Origin: Vibrio pomeroyi
GTDB taxonomy: Bacteria; Pseudomonadota; Gammaproteobacteria; Enterobacterales; Vibrionaceae
NCBI RefSeq assembly: GCF_024347595.1
Contig: NZ_AP025507.1
Coordinates: 1,674,001 to 1,738,000 of the forward strand
Length of the DNA stretch: 64,000 nucleotides
Direction: 5' to 3'
Shown here: piece after piece, positions 14,382 through 23,611 of the stretch
Numbering within the stretch: position 1 is the first letter of the stretch
Layout of the letters: every line of letters starts with the position of its first letter
The notes under the pieces: model-generated
Told to the model about the DNA's origin: nothing
Database searches by the model: none
The model's input: the letters and a program-made list of their open reading frames with translations, nothing else
Translations under genes and position numbers: made by a program

Positions 14382-16964
14382 ATGAGCAAACAAAAGATTG
14401 TCGTCGTTGGTAATGGCATGGTTGGCCACAAATTTATCGACAACATCATTCAAGCTGATTCAGACCAATATGAAGTTATTACCTTCAGTGAGGAATCGCG
14501 CCTTGCCTACGACCGTGTTCAACTCACGGCCTACTTCAACGGTAAGACAGCCGACGATTTGGCTTTAACGAGTGAAGCTTACTACCAAGAAAACGGCGTT
14601 AAATATCTGATTAACGCACAAGTCACTGAACTTGATACAGCAAATCAAACGGTTATTACCGACAGCGGCCACGTTGAAAGCTACGACAAGCTGATTCTTG
14701 CAACGGGTTCATTCCCATTCGTGCCACCGATTCCGGGTAACGATCAGGAACACTGTCATGTGTACCGTACGATTGAAGATCTCGATGCGATTGAGCTATC
14801 AGGTAAACAGAGCAAATCGGGCGTGGTCATTGGTGGTGGGTTGCTAGGTTTAGAAGCAGCGAACGCGGTGAAGAATCTTGGTTTAGAAACGCATGTGGTT
14901 GAGTTTGCCCCTCGCCTGATGGCGGTTCAATTAGATGATGGTGGCGGTGCCCTACTAAGACGCAAAATTGAAGACTTGGGTGTGCAAGTTCACACCGAGA
15001 AAGCGACCTCTGAAATTGTGGCGGGTGAAACGTCTCGCTACCGCATGAATTTTGCTGACGGTACACATCTAGAAACCGATATGATCGTGTTCTCGGCAGG
15101 TATTCGCCCGCAAGATGCGCTGGCTCGTAGCTCTGACATCGCCATTGGTGAACGTGGCGGCATTGTGATTGATGACAACTGCCAAACCAACCTCGACAAT
15201 GTGTACGCGATTGGTGAATGTGCTCTGTGGGACAACAAGGTCTTTGGCTTAGTGGCTCCGGGCTATTCAATGGCGAAGGTCGCTGCAAGTCATATCCTTT
15301 CTAATGGTGAAGATGAGAGCAGCTTTACCGGTGCCGACATGAGCACCAAGCTCAAGCTACTGGGTGTAGACGTTGCCAGTATTGGTGAGGTTCACGGCAA
15401 AACCGAAGGCGCTCAGTCTTACACCTACAACGATGAAATTGAACAGGTTTATAAGCGTTTGATTGTTTCTGCTGACGGTAAAAAGATCGTCGGTGCCGTA
15501 TTAGTCGGTGACGCAGACGCGTATGGCTCACTGCTACAAATCAAACAAAACGATATGCCTCTTCCAGAGAACCCATCGGTACTGATTCTTCCAAACCTTG
15601 CTGACGATTCAGGCAGCGCAATGGGTGTCGAAGCCCTACCAGACAGCGCCGTGATTTGTTCATGTTTCGATGTGACCAAAGGCGATATCAAAGAAGCGGT
15701 GTCAGCGGGTTGCACCACAATGTCGGCATTGAAGGAGACAACCAACGCCTCTACAGGTTGTGGTGGTTGTTCTGCCCTTGCGAAACAAGTGCTCGACAGC
15801 GAACTGAGCAACTTGGGTGTGGAAGTCTCTAACGATATCTGCGAGCACTTTGCTTATTCTCGCCAAGAGCTGACCGACATTATCCGCGTCAACAAAATCA
15901 AAACATTCGACGAACTGCTTGAATCTCATGGTCAAGGCCTAGGTTGTACCGTGTGTAAGCCTGCGGTCGGTTCGATTCTCGCCTCTTACTGGAACGACTA
16001 CATCCTGAAAGATGAGCACATCGAGCTGCAAGACACCAACGACATCTACCTTGGCAACATGCAAAAAGATGGCACCTACTCTGTGGTTCCACGTATTGCA
16101 GGCGGTGAAATCACGCCAGACAAACTGATCGTTCTGGGTGAAGTCGCGAAAGAATACGACCTTTACACCAAGATCACTGGCGGTCAGCGTGTCGACCTGT
16201 TTGGCGCACAACTCAATGAACTGCCAGCCATTTGGAAAAAACTGATTGATGCGGGCTTTGAAACGGGCCACGCCTACGGTAAATCGGTTCGTACGGTGAA
16301 GTCTTGTGTTGGCAGCACTTGGTGTCGCTACGGTGTTAACGACAGTGTTGGTCTCGCGATTAAGCTAGAGAACCGCTACAAGGGCTTGCGTTCACCACAC
16401 AAGATCAAATTTGCTGTATCGGGCTGTACTCGTGAATGTGCCGAGGCTCAATCAAAAGACATCGGTGTTATCGCCACCGACAAAGGTTGGAACCTTTATG
16501 TATGTGGTAATGGCGGCATGCGCCCACGTCACGCCGACCTATTCGCGACCGACCTAGACGAGCAAACTCTCATTCAATACATCGACCGCGTGTTGATGTT
16601 CTACACACGTACTGCTGACCGCCTACAACGTACTTCTGTTTGGATGGAAAACTTAGAAGGTGGCTTGGAGTATCTCAAAGAGGTGGTGATTGAAGACAAA
16701 CTCAATGTCGCCGCTGAGCTAGAAGCCGACATCGCACTCAATATCGAAAACTATCAGTGTGAGTGGAAAACCACTATCGAGAATCCAGTGAAGATGAAGC
16801 GCTTCCAACACTACATCAACAGTGAAGAGATGGACTCTAGCCTCTCGTTCATCAAAGAGCGTGAACAACGCTTCCCGAAACCTTCGGTCAACACCGATCA
16901 AGAAGCGGAACGTAACCAAGCGTTAAACAGCACTGAACAGATTGAAATTACGGAAGTCTCGTAG
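14382..16964 (+). CDS. nirB: NADH-dependent nitrite reductase, large subunit
   Basis: An 860-residue cytoplasmic enzyme that, with NirD, reduces nitrite to ammonium using NADH, siroheme and iron-sulfur clusters. The N-terminal FAD/NAD domain begins KIVVVGNGMVGHKF and has the second nucleotide motif GVVIGGGLLGLEAA. A BFD-type [2Fe-2S] region follows (CSCFDV, then ASTGCGGC), with a second at LGCTVCKPAVG. The C-terminal siroheme half has SCVGSTWCRYG and SGCTRECAEAQ, then VCGNGGM, which are the cluster ligands. All expected domains are present. The ATG at 14382 has AAAGGAA before it and the usual SKQKIVVVG start, so it is preferred over an in-frame ATG 26 codons upstream. A sigma-54 promoter lies 120-135 bases upstream. 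Confidence 0.95.
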   Translation: MSKQKIVVVGNGMVGHKFIDNIIQADSDQYEVITFSEESRLAYDRVQLTAYFNGKTADDLALTSEAYYQENGVKYLINAQVTELDTANQTVITDSGHVESYDKLILATGSFPFVPPIPGNDQEHCHVYRTIEDLDAIELSGKQSKSGVVIGGGLLGLEAANAVKNLGLETHVVEFAPRLMAVQLDDGGGALLRRKIEDLGVQVHTEKATSEIVAGETSRYRMNFADGTHLETDMIVFSAGIRPQDALARSSDIAIGERGGIVIDDNCQTNLDNVYAIGECALWDNKVFGLVAPGYSMAKVAASHILSNGEDESSFTGADMSTKLKLLGVDVASIGEVHGKTEGAQSYTYNDEIEQVYKRLIVSADGKKIVGAVLVGDADAYGSLLQIKQNDMPLPENPSVLILPNLADDSGSAMGVEALPDSAVICSCFDVTKGDIKEAVSAGCTTMSALKETTNASTGCGGCSALAKQVLDSELSNLGVEVSNDICEHFAYSRQELTDIIRVNKIKTFDELLESHGQGLGCTVCKPAVGSILASYWNDYILKDEHIELQDTNDIYLGNMQKDGTYSVVPRIAGGEITPDKLIVLGEVAKEYDLYTKITGGQRVDLFGAQLNELPAIWKKLIDAGFETGHAYGKSVRTVKSCVGSTWCRYGVNDSVGLAIKLENRYKGLRSPHKIKFAVSGCTRECAEAQSKDIGVIATDKGWNLYVCGNGGMRPRHADLFATDLDEQTLIQYIDRVLMFYTRTADRLQRTSVWMENLEGGLEYLKEVVIEDKLNVAAELEADIALNIENYQCEWKTTIENPVKMKRFQHYINSEEMDSSLSFIKEREQRFPKPSVNTDQEAERNQALNSTEQIEITEVS

Positions 16965-17092
16965 CCAGTTTGGTCGTTAGCAGCCCCTTCGATCTCGGCA
17001 ACATGCTGCTAGCGACCTTCTTTCTTTACGACCTTCTTTTTTTAAGAAATGGAACAAAATCAAAGCCTCTACAAATTGACAAGGAGACTGTC

Positions 17093-17437
17093 ATGGAAAA
17101 CTGGACCACTGTTTGCTCGCAAGAGGAACTGTCACCCAATGCGGGTGTGTGCGCCAAAGTAGCTGATCATCAAGTCGCCATCTTTTACTGCAAACGCAGC
17201 GACAAGCTTTATGGGCTATCGAATTTCGACCCTGTGGGGAAAGCCAACGTTATGTCTCGCGGCATTATTGGCTCATTAAGTGGAGAACCTTATGTGGCCT
17301 CTCCGCTCTACAAGCAGCATTACCATTTAGAGACTGGCGCTTGTTTGGAAGAGCCTGAACATGCCCTAACCCGCTTTGAAGTGCGCCGACAAGGCAATCA
17401 GATTCAAGTTCTGGCACCCGAAGCGTTGGCAAGTTGA
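17093..17437 (+). CDS. nirD: Nitrite reductase small subunit, Rieske-like
   Basis: A 114-residue protein with the length and start (MENWTTVCSQEELSPNAGVC) of NirD, the small partner of NirB. NirD proteins have a Rieske-type fold without the cluster ligands, and here too the CxH and CxxH pairs are missing. AAGGAGACTGTC gives a strong ribosome site before the ATG at 17093; an in-frame start at 16970 would add 41 residues without similarity. It follows nirB by 128 bases on the same strand, so it should be in the same operon. Confidence 0.9.
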   Translation: MENWTTVCSQEELSPNAGVCAKVADHQVAIFYCKRSDKLYGLSNFDPVGKANVMSRGIIGSLSGEPYVASPLYKQHYHLETGACLEEPEHALTRFEVRRQGNQIQVLAPEALAS

Positions 17438-17635
17438 TTAACTGACGACTAGTTAGCAATTAGCAACAAATGCTCAACTAACAACAAGTTATCGCCTAAC
17501 TAAAAGGTTGTACTTTCAAATTCACCCATTAACATGCCTTAGCCGCCTATAATTAACAGTCTAGGCAAGCTACGGAGTTGGCATGTGGACGGCTAGATAA
17601 CTCTAGACACTTTCCATATTTAAAGGATTTAAAAC

Positions 17636-19105
17636 ATGGATAACTCAAAATTTTCGCTGTTTTCGTTTACCGGTAAGATGAAGGTCTTACACCTCAGCTG
17701 GATGGCCTTCTTTATCACGTTTGTGGTGTGGTTTAACTTTGCACCCCTGCTGCAAATGGTAAAAACCAGCCTAGGATTGACCACTGAAGAGATCAAAACC
17801 CTTCTTATCTTGAACGTTGCCTTAACCATTCCGGCGCGTGTCGCCATTGGTATGCTCACCGACCGCTATGGTCCAAGGCTCGTCTACTCCTTGCTACTGG
17901 CGATCTGTTCGATCCCGTGTTTCATGTTCGCACTGGCTGATTCTTTCATTCAAGCTGCTATCGCTCGTTTCCTACTGGGCTTCATCGGTGCAGGTTTCGT
18001 GGTTGGTATTCGCCTTGTTTCTGAATGGTTCCCACACAATGAATTAGGTACTGCAGAAGGTATCTACGGTGGTTGGGGTAACTTTGGTTCGGCAGCGGCA
18101 GCATTCACTCTTCCTACCCTAGCATTAGTATTTGGCGGTGATGAAGGCTGGCGTTATGCGGTTGGTATTACGGGTGTAATGAGCTTACTGTTCTCAGTGG
18201 TGTTCTACAAAAACGTATCCGACACACCAAAAGGTTCTACTTACTTTAAGCCTGCTCAAGTAACAGCAATGGAAGTGACGTCTAAGGGTGACTTTTTCTT
18301 TCTACTCTTCATGAAGATCCCTATGTACGCGGCACTGGCTCTACTGGCTTGGAAACTGTCTCCATCAGGTATTGGCATGCTTTCAGACACAGCAGTTTAC
18401 GGCGTGTATGCAGTACTTGCTGCCCTGTATGTTTACGAAGTGTCTCAGGTTTGGAAAGTAAACAAGAACGTATTTAAAGAAGAAGTGCCAGAGATTCACC
18501 AGTACAAATTTAAGCAAGTTGCGGTACTGAACGTTCTGTACTTCGCGACCTTTGGTTCTGAGCTAGCGGTAGTTTCTATGTTGCCTCTGTTCTTCTCTGA
18601 AACCTTTGAATTAACGCCCGTCCTAGCAGGTATGGTGGCTTCGGCATACGCCTTCATGAACTTGATGTCTCGCCCAGGTGGTGGTTGGATTTCAGATAAA
18701 TTTGGCCGTAAACCAACGCTTCTTATCTTAACAGCAGGTTTGGCTGTAGGTTACTTCGCAATGGGTCAAGTAGACAGCACATGGCCTGTATGGCTAGCGG
18801 TTGTTGCTGCAATGGCGTGTTCTTTCTTCGTACAAGCGGGTGAAGGTGCGGTGTTTGCGACAGTGCCACTGATTAAGCGTCGAATGACAGGTCAGATTGC
18901 AGGTATGACAGGTGCTTACGGTAACGTGGGTGCGGTGGTTTACCTAACGGTGCTTTCATTCGTAAGTTACCAGACTTTCTTCTTAGTGATTGCTGCAACG
19001 GCGGTTCTCGGCTTCGTGACTCTGATGTTCATGGAAGAGCCCAACGGTCAAATTGCCGAAGTGAACGACGACGGTAGCGTGACCTTGATTAACGTATCAA
19101 GCTAA
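17636..19105 (+). CDS. Nitrate/nitrite transporter of the NarK family (MFS)
   Basis: A 489-residue major facilitator protein with about 12 membrane helices, in the nitrate/nitrite porter family. The signs are FNFAPLLQMVKTSLGL in the first helix region, RVAIGMLTDRYGPR with the MFS loop, IGAGFVVGIRLVSEWFP, and NARK-type AEGIYGGWGNFGSA with the nitrate signature glycines. A second signature-like segment, MTGAYGNVGAVVY, is in the second half. Its place between nirBD and the kinase points to nitrate uptake for assimilation. The ATG follows AAAGGATTTAAAAC. The 198-base gap from nirD is large enough to hold another promoter. Confidence 0.88.
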   Translation: MDNSKFSLFSFTGKMKVLHLSWMAFFITFVVWFNFAPLLQMVKTSLGLTTEEIKTLLILNVALTIPARVAIGMLTDRYGPRLVYSLLLAICSIPCFMFALADSFIQAAIARFLLGFIGAGFVVGIRLVSEWFPHNELGTAEGIYGGWGNFGSAAAAFTLPTLALVFGGDEGWRYAVGITGVMSLLFSVVFYKNVSDTPKGSTYFKPAQVTAMEVTSKGDFFFLLFMKIPMYAALALLAWKLSPSGIGMLSDTAVYGVYAVLAALYVYEVSQVWKVNKNVFKEEVPEIHQYKFKQVAVLNVLYFATFGSELAVVSMLPLFFSETFELTPVLAGMVASAYAFMNLMSRPGGGWISDKFGRKPTLLILTAGLAVGYFAMGQVDSTWPVWLAVVAAMACSFFVQAGEGAVFATVPLIKRRMTGQIAGMTGAYGNVGAVVYLTVLSFVSYQTFFLVIAATAVLGFVTLMFMEEPNGQIAEVNDDGSVTLINVSS

Positions 19106-19123
19106 CCACTTATTGAATCGGGA

Positions 19124-19156
19124 GAAGTAACCGGGCTTGCGACACTCGGTTACTTC
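19124..19156 (+). promoter_or_regulatory. Hairpin between transporter and kinase genes
   Basis: GAAGTAACCG and CGGTTACTTC are perfect 10-bp inverted copies with a 13-base loop. No T-run follows directly, but a second small hairpin (GCTCT/AGAGC, near 19167-19185) runs into TTTTGTTCTTT. Together they could act as partial terminator, limiting readthrough into the kinase gene, or as RNA processing element. Confidence 0.5.
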
Positions 19157-19249
19157 GTTCAAAGGCTCTGCATTCGCTAGAGCTTTTGTTCTTTCTCAGA
19201 TTTGCTCTCAAGCAGATGAGAAAACGGCCAGTTAAGAAGAAGACCAGTT

Positions 19250-21040
19250 ATGACGATTTTATTCAGCCAAGGGCAAGTCATCAAGCCAGAAAACAATAAC
19301 CAATTGACTTTGAAGTTTGGTGGTTATTCGAATAAAGGCGTACGTGATGAAAACCAAGACGCCATCATTGTAAAACACCCGAAGACTCGCGTAGAGCAAG
19401 AGCTAAAAGGCAGTGTTGCCTGCATAGCCGACGGTGCCAGTTGCAGTGAGCACGGCCAGAAAGCCAGTCACACCAGTGTGATGCAGTTTATTGATGACTA
19501 TTACGCGACCCCACAAAGCTGGAGCATTCAGCGTTCGGCGCAAAAAGTTCTAACCTCGCTCAATTCTTGGCTCTTCAATACCTCGGTTTCTCACATTCAT
19601 CCCGCACAGCAAGTTAACCACAATGCCCTAGTATCGACTTTCAGCAGTGTGATTCTAAAATCGAACACCGCTCATTTATTTCATGTGGGTGACAGTCGTA
19701 TTTACTTACTAAGAGATGGAGAATTACGCCAACTGACCCGTGATCACACTCGTAAAAACATGGGACAGAAGCATTACTTAACCAGAGCATTAGGCATGGA
19801 TAATCAGCTCAATGTTGACTACCAAACCTTACCCATCAAGAAGAATGACCGCTTTATCCTAACCTCGGATGGTGTGCATGAGTTCGTTTCCCCAAATACG
19901 TTTAAAGAACATATCGACAAACCCGGTGCAGATTTCGAATACGCGGCTCAAACCATCTGTAACACAGCGTTAAGCCACAATAGCGCAGACAACGTGAGCT
20001 GCTTGATTATCGAAGTTACTCACCTCCCTACGCCGTCATTAATCGAATTTCACGAAAAACTCTCTAAGCGCGCGATTCCACCAGCGCTAAAGCTTGGCCA
20101 AAGCATCGACAACTTTATGGTGCTTGAGGTGTTATATGCAGGCACTCGAAGCCATGTGTATCGGGTGCTGCAGAAAGAGACACAAATCGAGTTCGTCCTC
20201 AAAGTACCTTCTGTTCAATACCATGACGATCCAGCACAACTAAGGGCTTTCTTTAATGAGCAATGGGCTGGCATGCTATTGAAAAATAAGAAAGTCATGA
20301 AGGTTTACCCAACGCCAGAACATTCTCAATTTCTATATCAAATTTGCGAATTGGTTGAAGCTGTCACGCTAAGACAATGGATGTACGACAACCCTAAGCC
20401 CTCACTCGAACAAGTGCGTGAAATACTCGAGAAGATCACTCAAGGCATTCGTGTATTACAACGAGCCGACATGGTGCACAGAGACTTAAAACCAGAAAAC
20501 ATCATGATTCAGCGTGATGGCGACATCAAGATAATCGACCTTGGTGCGGTGTTAGTAAGAGGAATTGAAGAGGGAGAACAAACAGACAAAGACCCAACAC
20601 CACTCGGCGCGGTGAATTACATCGCACCAGAGAGTATTAAGTACAACACAGCCACGACAAGCTCAGATTTGTTCTCTATCGCGGTGATCGGTTATGAAAT
20701 GCTGACGGGCGAATTGCCCTACTCTGAAATGAGCGCTCAATCTCTCAAGCAATCACGTCATCATCAATGGGAATACCAACCGCTGACCCAAAAGCGATCG
20801 GATTTACCGGCTTGGATTGATTTGGTTTTGCAAAAGGCATGTGCAGAATCACCGACCGAGCGATATCAGGTTCTGGGCGATTTTGTAGCTGACCTCTACA
20901 CACCCAATCAAAACCTAATGAAACACAAAGCCAAGCAACCTTTGATAAACCGTCACCCTATTCAGTTCTGGAAGGTGTTGGCTCTATTACTTGGCGTTGT
21001 CGCTATCGTAGAGTTAGTCTTATTGCTTGGTTCTAGCTAA
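19250..21040 (+). CDS. Fused PP2C phosphatase and Ser/Thr protein kinase with C-terminal membrane helix
   Basis: A 596-residue protein. Residues 20-265 are a PP2C phosphatase (KGVRDENQDAIIV, FHVGDSRIYLL, LTSDGVHEFV, SADNVSCL: the metal-binding aspartates are there). Residues 285-560 are a Hanks-type kinase: lysine in FVLKVPS, catalytic loop VHRDLKPENIM, IIDLGAV in place of DFG, and YIAPES. The glycine loop is poor (YAGTRSHVY). A single helix at the C-terminus (VLALLLGVVAIVELVLLLG) anchors it in the inner membrane with both domains in the cytoplasm. Such fusions occur next to nitrate transporters in other proteobacteria, so it probably tunes nitrate uptake or reduction. The substrate is unknown. 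It is the last gene of the cluster; cra follows on the other strand. Confidence 0.88.
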   Translation: MTILFSQGQVIKPENNNQLTLKFGGYSNKGVRDENQDAIIVKHPKTRVEQELKGSVACIADGASCSEHGQKASHTSVMQFIDDYYATPQSWSIQRSAQKVLTSLNSWLFNTSVSHIHPAQQVNHNALVSTFSSVILKSNTAHLFHVGDSRIYLLRDGELRQLTRDHTRKNMGQKHYLTRALGMDNQLNVDYQTLPIKKNDRFILTSDGVHEFVSPNTFKEHIDKPGADFEYAAQTICNTALSHNSADNVSCLIIEVTHLPTPSLIEFHEKLSKRAIPPALKLGQSIDNFMVLEVLYAGTRSHVYRVLQKETQIEFVLKVPSVQYHDDPAQLRAFFNEQWAGMLLKNKKVMKVYPTPEHSQFLYQICELVEAVTLRQWMYDNPKPSLEQVREILEKITQGIRVLQRADMVHRDLKPENIMIQRDGDIKIIDLGAVLVRGIEEGEQTDKDPTPLGAVNYIAPESIKYNTATTSSDLFSIAVIGYEMLTGELPYSEMSAQSLKQSRHHQWEYQPLTQKRSDLPAWIDLVLQKACAESPTERYQVLGDFVADLYTPNQNLMKHKAKQPLINRHPIQFWKVLALLLGVVAIVELVLLLGSS

Positions 21041-21090
21041 CGGTTAAGCTCTGGCTAACCGTCAAACTCTGAATAACTGTTAAACGAAAG

Positions 21091-22095
21091 CTAGCCTCGT
21101 TTGACTAAGCTTCTTGGCACAAGCTCAATACCTGCTTGGTAACGCTTAGCCGACGCGTTTAATGCCAAAGCAAAAGCGCTGTCTGCAATGACCTCGAATT
21201 GCTGCGGCAGTGAGTGAACCTTAAAGGGTAAGAAATCCAATAATCGGTTATCACCGAAGGTCGCCAGTTTCACTTGATTGATCAGCTCTGGCTTTTCGAC
21301 CATCACATCCAATACACCTTCTAACAAGGTGTAAGACATAGTCACAATCGCATCGGGCACCGTGCCTTTAGCAATCCACTCTTCGAACACTTCTCGACCG
21401 GATTCTCTGTCAAAGTGTTCGCCATAACCCACAACCATCGGCTTGTTTTCAGTTAGCCCTGTTTGTTGAGTATGCGCTTTATTTGCGGCTTCAAAACCTA
21501 GCTGACGTTCACGTGAGATATTTAAATCAGGCAGTGCGCCTATCAAACCAACACTGTGAATGCTGTCATCAAGAATCGAATGCGTTAGTTCAAACGCGGC
21601 TTCAAAATCTTCACTGATCACGCAAGCGAAGTGTTCATCGTCTAAAGGACGGTCAATCGCAATCACAGGCGTACCAGAGCTTTGCAGCTTTAAGTAGAAC
21701 TCATTAGCGTCTGGCATTGAGCTCGCCACCAGCAAGGCATCAATACGACGGCTCACCAACGCTTCTGCTACTTTGCGTTCAGTTTCAGCGTCATCATCAG
21801 AGCAACCAATCAGGATTTGATAGCCCACTTTACGTGAGTTCTGCTCTATCAGTTTTGCTAAACGCGCGTAACTGCTGTTTTCCAGGTCAGGAATAATCAA
21901 ACCAAATGAACGGCTATTACCAGCACGCAGCGACGAAGCAGCATGGTCTGGACGGTAGTTATACTCGTCTACCACCGCCATTACTTTCTGCTGAGTCTTC
22001 TCACTGATTCTGTATTTTTGCGCCTTACCGTTAATCACGTAACTGGCCGTGGTTTTCGACACACCGGCTAGTTTGGCAATCTCATCTAGTGTCAT
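21091..22095 (-). CDS. cra: Fructose repressor/catabolite repressor-activator, LacI family
   Basis: A 334-residue LacI-type regulator. The N-terminal helix-turn-helix (MTLDEIAKLAGVSKTTASYV) and hinge (ADH-AASSLRAG) are those of Cra/FruR. The rest is a periplasmic-binding-like sensor domain that in relatives binds fructose 1-phosphate or fructose 1,6-bisphosphate. The start at 22095 is favoured: an upstream extension of 53 residues has no LacI similarity and runs through two Cra boxes. It is divergent from fruBKA, with three Cra operators in the space between. It probably represses fruBKA and itself, and is released by fructose 1-phosphate. Confidence 0.93.
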   Translation of the reverse strand: MTLDEIAKLAGVSKTTASYVINGKAQKYRISEKTQQKVMAVVDEYNYRPDHAASSLRAGNSRSFGLIIPDLENSSYARLAKLIEQNSRKVGYQILIGCSDDDAETERKVAEALVSRRIDALLVASSMPDANEFYLKLQSSGTPVIAIDRPLDDEHFACVISEDFEAAFELTHSILDDSIHSVGLIGALPDLNISRERQLGFEAANKAHTQQTGLTENKPMVVGYGEHFDRESGREVFEEWIAKGTVPDAIVTMSYTLLEGVLDVMVEKPELINQVKLATFGDNRLLDFLPFKVHSLPQQFEVIADSAFALALNASAKRYQAGIELVPRSLVKRG

Positions 22096-22166
22096 ATGGG
22101 TGACCTGTATTTTGTGCGTAGGATCATATAACCAATCTTCTGATCCTTGGATTAGTTGAATTATAT

Positions 22167-22182
22167 GCTGAATCGATTCAGT
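22167..22182. promoter_or_regulatory. Cra operator box 1
   Basis: GCTGAATCGATTCAGT is a near-perfect palindrome matching the Cra consensus GCTGAANCGNTTCAGC. It lies 72 bases upstream of the cra start. Confidence 0.85.
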
Positions 22183-22188
22183 ATAAAA

Positions 22189-22204
22189 GCTGAAAGGATT
22201 CAGC
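22189..22204. promoter_or_regulatory. Cra operator box 2
   Basis: GCTGAAAGGATTCAGC matches the Cra pattern except at one central base. It lies 22 bases from box 1, two helical turns. Confidence 0.8.
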
Positions 22205-22359
22205 AAAATCTGAAAAGTGACTTCAATCATCCTTTTGAATGGATTGAGCGTCATTTGTCGTGATTCAACTTCTCGCTATGAACGAAACTGAAATTACGAC
22301 ACGCAGCAAAACTATTTTGGTTAACAGAATTGGCTTTGCTGAATTTTTTTACACTGAAT

Positions 22360-22375
22360 GCTGAACCGATTCAGC
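22360..22375. promoter_or_regulatory. Cra operator box 3, for fruBKA
   Basis: GCTGAACCGATTCAGC matches the Cra consensus fully. It lies 94 bases upstream of fruB. A half box, GACTGAATCG, is nearby at about 22417. Confidence 0.88.
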
Positions 22376-22468
22376 AAGCATAAAGCAAAGAATTAAGCTC
22401 CATGAATCTTGCTCTAGACTGAATCGTAGCGATACACAAATTCTCAAGCGATACGCTAAAGAGGCACC

Positions 22469-23602
22469 ATGCTTAAATTATCAAAATCTGACATCACTCT
22501 TGGTCAAACGGCCGATGACAAATTCAAAGCTATCCAGAACATTGCTGGCGACCTAACCGCGAAAGGCTTAGTTGACTCTGGCTACGTTGAAGGAATGCTG
22601 AACCGTGAAAACCAGAACTCAACGTTCTTAGGTAACGGCATCGCGATTCCTCACGGTACCACTGACACGCGTAGTCTAGTAAAAGAGACAGGCGTTGCAG
22701 TACACCACTTCCCAGAAGGTATTGATTGGGCAGACGGCAACCGTGTTTACGTAGCAATTGGTATTGCAGCGAAATCTGACGAGCACTTAGGCATCCTTAA
22801 GCAGCTAACCAAGGTTCTAGCGGCAGACGGTGTTGAAGAGAAATTAAAGCAAGCGAAATCAGAAGACGAAATCATCGCCCTACTTAATGGCGACGTTCAG
22901 CTCGAAGCCGACCTAGACGCTTCTTTAGTCCAGCTACTATTCCCTGCAAGCGACATGGTTCAAATGTCTGCAGTTGCAGGCGGCCTACTTAAGAACACAG
23001 GTTGCACAGACAACGCGTTCGTTGCTGACTTAGTAACAAAAACACCGACTCATCTAGGCCAAGGCCTGTGGTTGTTGGGCAGCGATAAAGGCGTAACTCG
23101 CACTGGCGTATCGTTTGTTTCAACAGCAAACCACTGTGAGTACGAAGGCACACCAGTGAAAGCATTGGTCGCATTCGCAGCTTGTAACAGCGCGCACCAA
23201 TCTATTCTGGCAAACCTAAGCAAGATGGTTTTCGAGGGTAAACAGCAACAACTGTTAACAGCTGATATTGCACAAGTAATTGGCCTTCTAAAAGGTGAAG
23301 CGGTTTCTACAGCCTCTCAAGACGATGACAACTGCGCAGTATTCAAAATCAAAAACGCACACGGCCTACACGCTCGCCCGGGCGCAATGCTAGTTGCTGA
23401 AGCGAAGAAGTTCGAATCAACAATCCGCGTTTCAAATCTAGATGGCGACGGAAAAGAAGTGAACGCGAAGAGCTTGATGAAAGTCATCGCACTTGGCGTT
23501 AAACACGGCCACCAGCTTCAGTTTGTTGCTGAAGGTGACGATGCAGCACAAGCACTTGAATCGATTGGTAAAGCTATCGCTTCAGGCCTTGGCGAAGGTT
23601 AA
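22469..23602 (+). CDS. fruB: Fructose PTS diphosphoryl transfer protein (EIIA-FPr)
   Basis: A 377-residue soluble protein that carries phosphate from enzyme I to the fructose permease FruA. Residues 1-145 are the EIIA domain with active His 62 in GIAIPHGT. The middle (about 150-285) is the M domain of unknown detail, and residues 288-377 are an HPr-like FPr domain with active His 301 in AHGLHARPGA and the SLMKV helix. Both phosphorylation sites are intact. It begins the fruBKA operon (9 bases before fruK), downstream of a Cra box, so fructose induces it through loss of Cra binding. Confidence 0.95.
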   Translation: MLKLSKSDITLGQTADDKFKAIQNIAGDLTAKGLVDSGYVEGMLNRENQNSTFLGNGIAIPHGTTDTRSLVKETGVAVHHFPEGIDWADGNRVYVAIGIAAKSDEHLGILKQLTKVLAADGVEEKLKQAKSEDEIIALLNGDVQLEADLDASLVQLLFPASDMVQMSAVAGGLLKNTGCTDNAFVADLVTKTPTHLGQGLWLLGSDKGVTRTGVSFVSTANHCEYEGTPVKALVAFAACNSAHQSILANLSKMVFEGKQQQLLTADIAQVIGLLKGEAVSTASQDDDNCAVFKIKNAHGLHARPGAMLVAEAKKFESTIRVSNLDGDGKEVNAKSLMKVIALGVKHGHQLQFVAEGDDAAQALESIGKAIASGLGEG

Positions 23603-23611
23603 GGAATCGAT

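Noticed and set aside
22096..22254. N-terminal extension of Cra
   Set aside because: It would translate operator DNA, shows no LacI similarity, and the ATG at 22095 gives the standard start.
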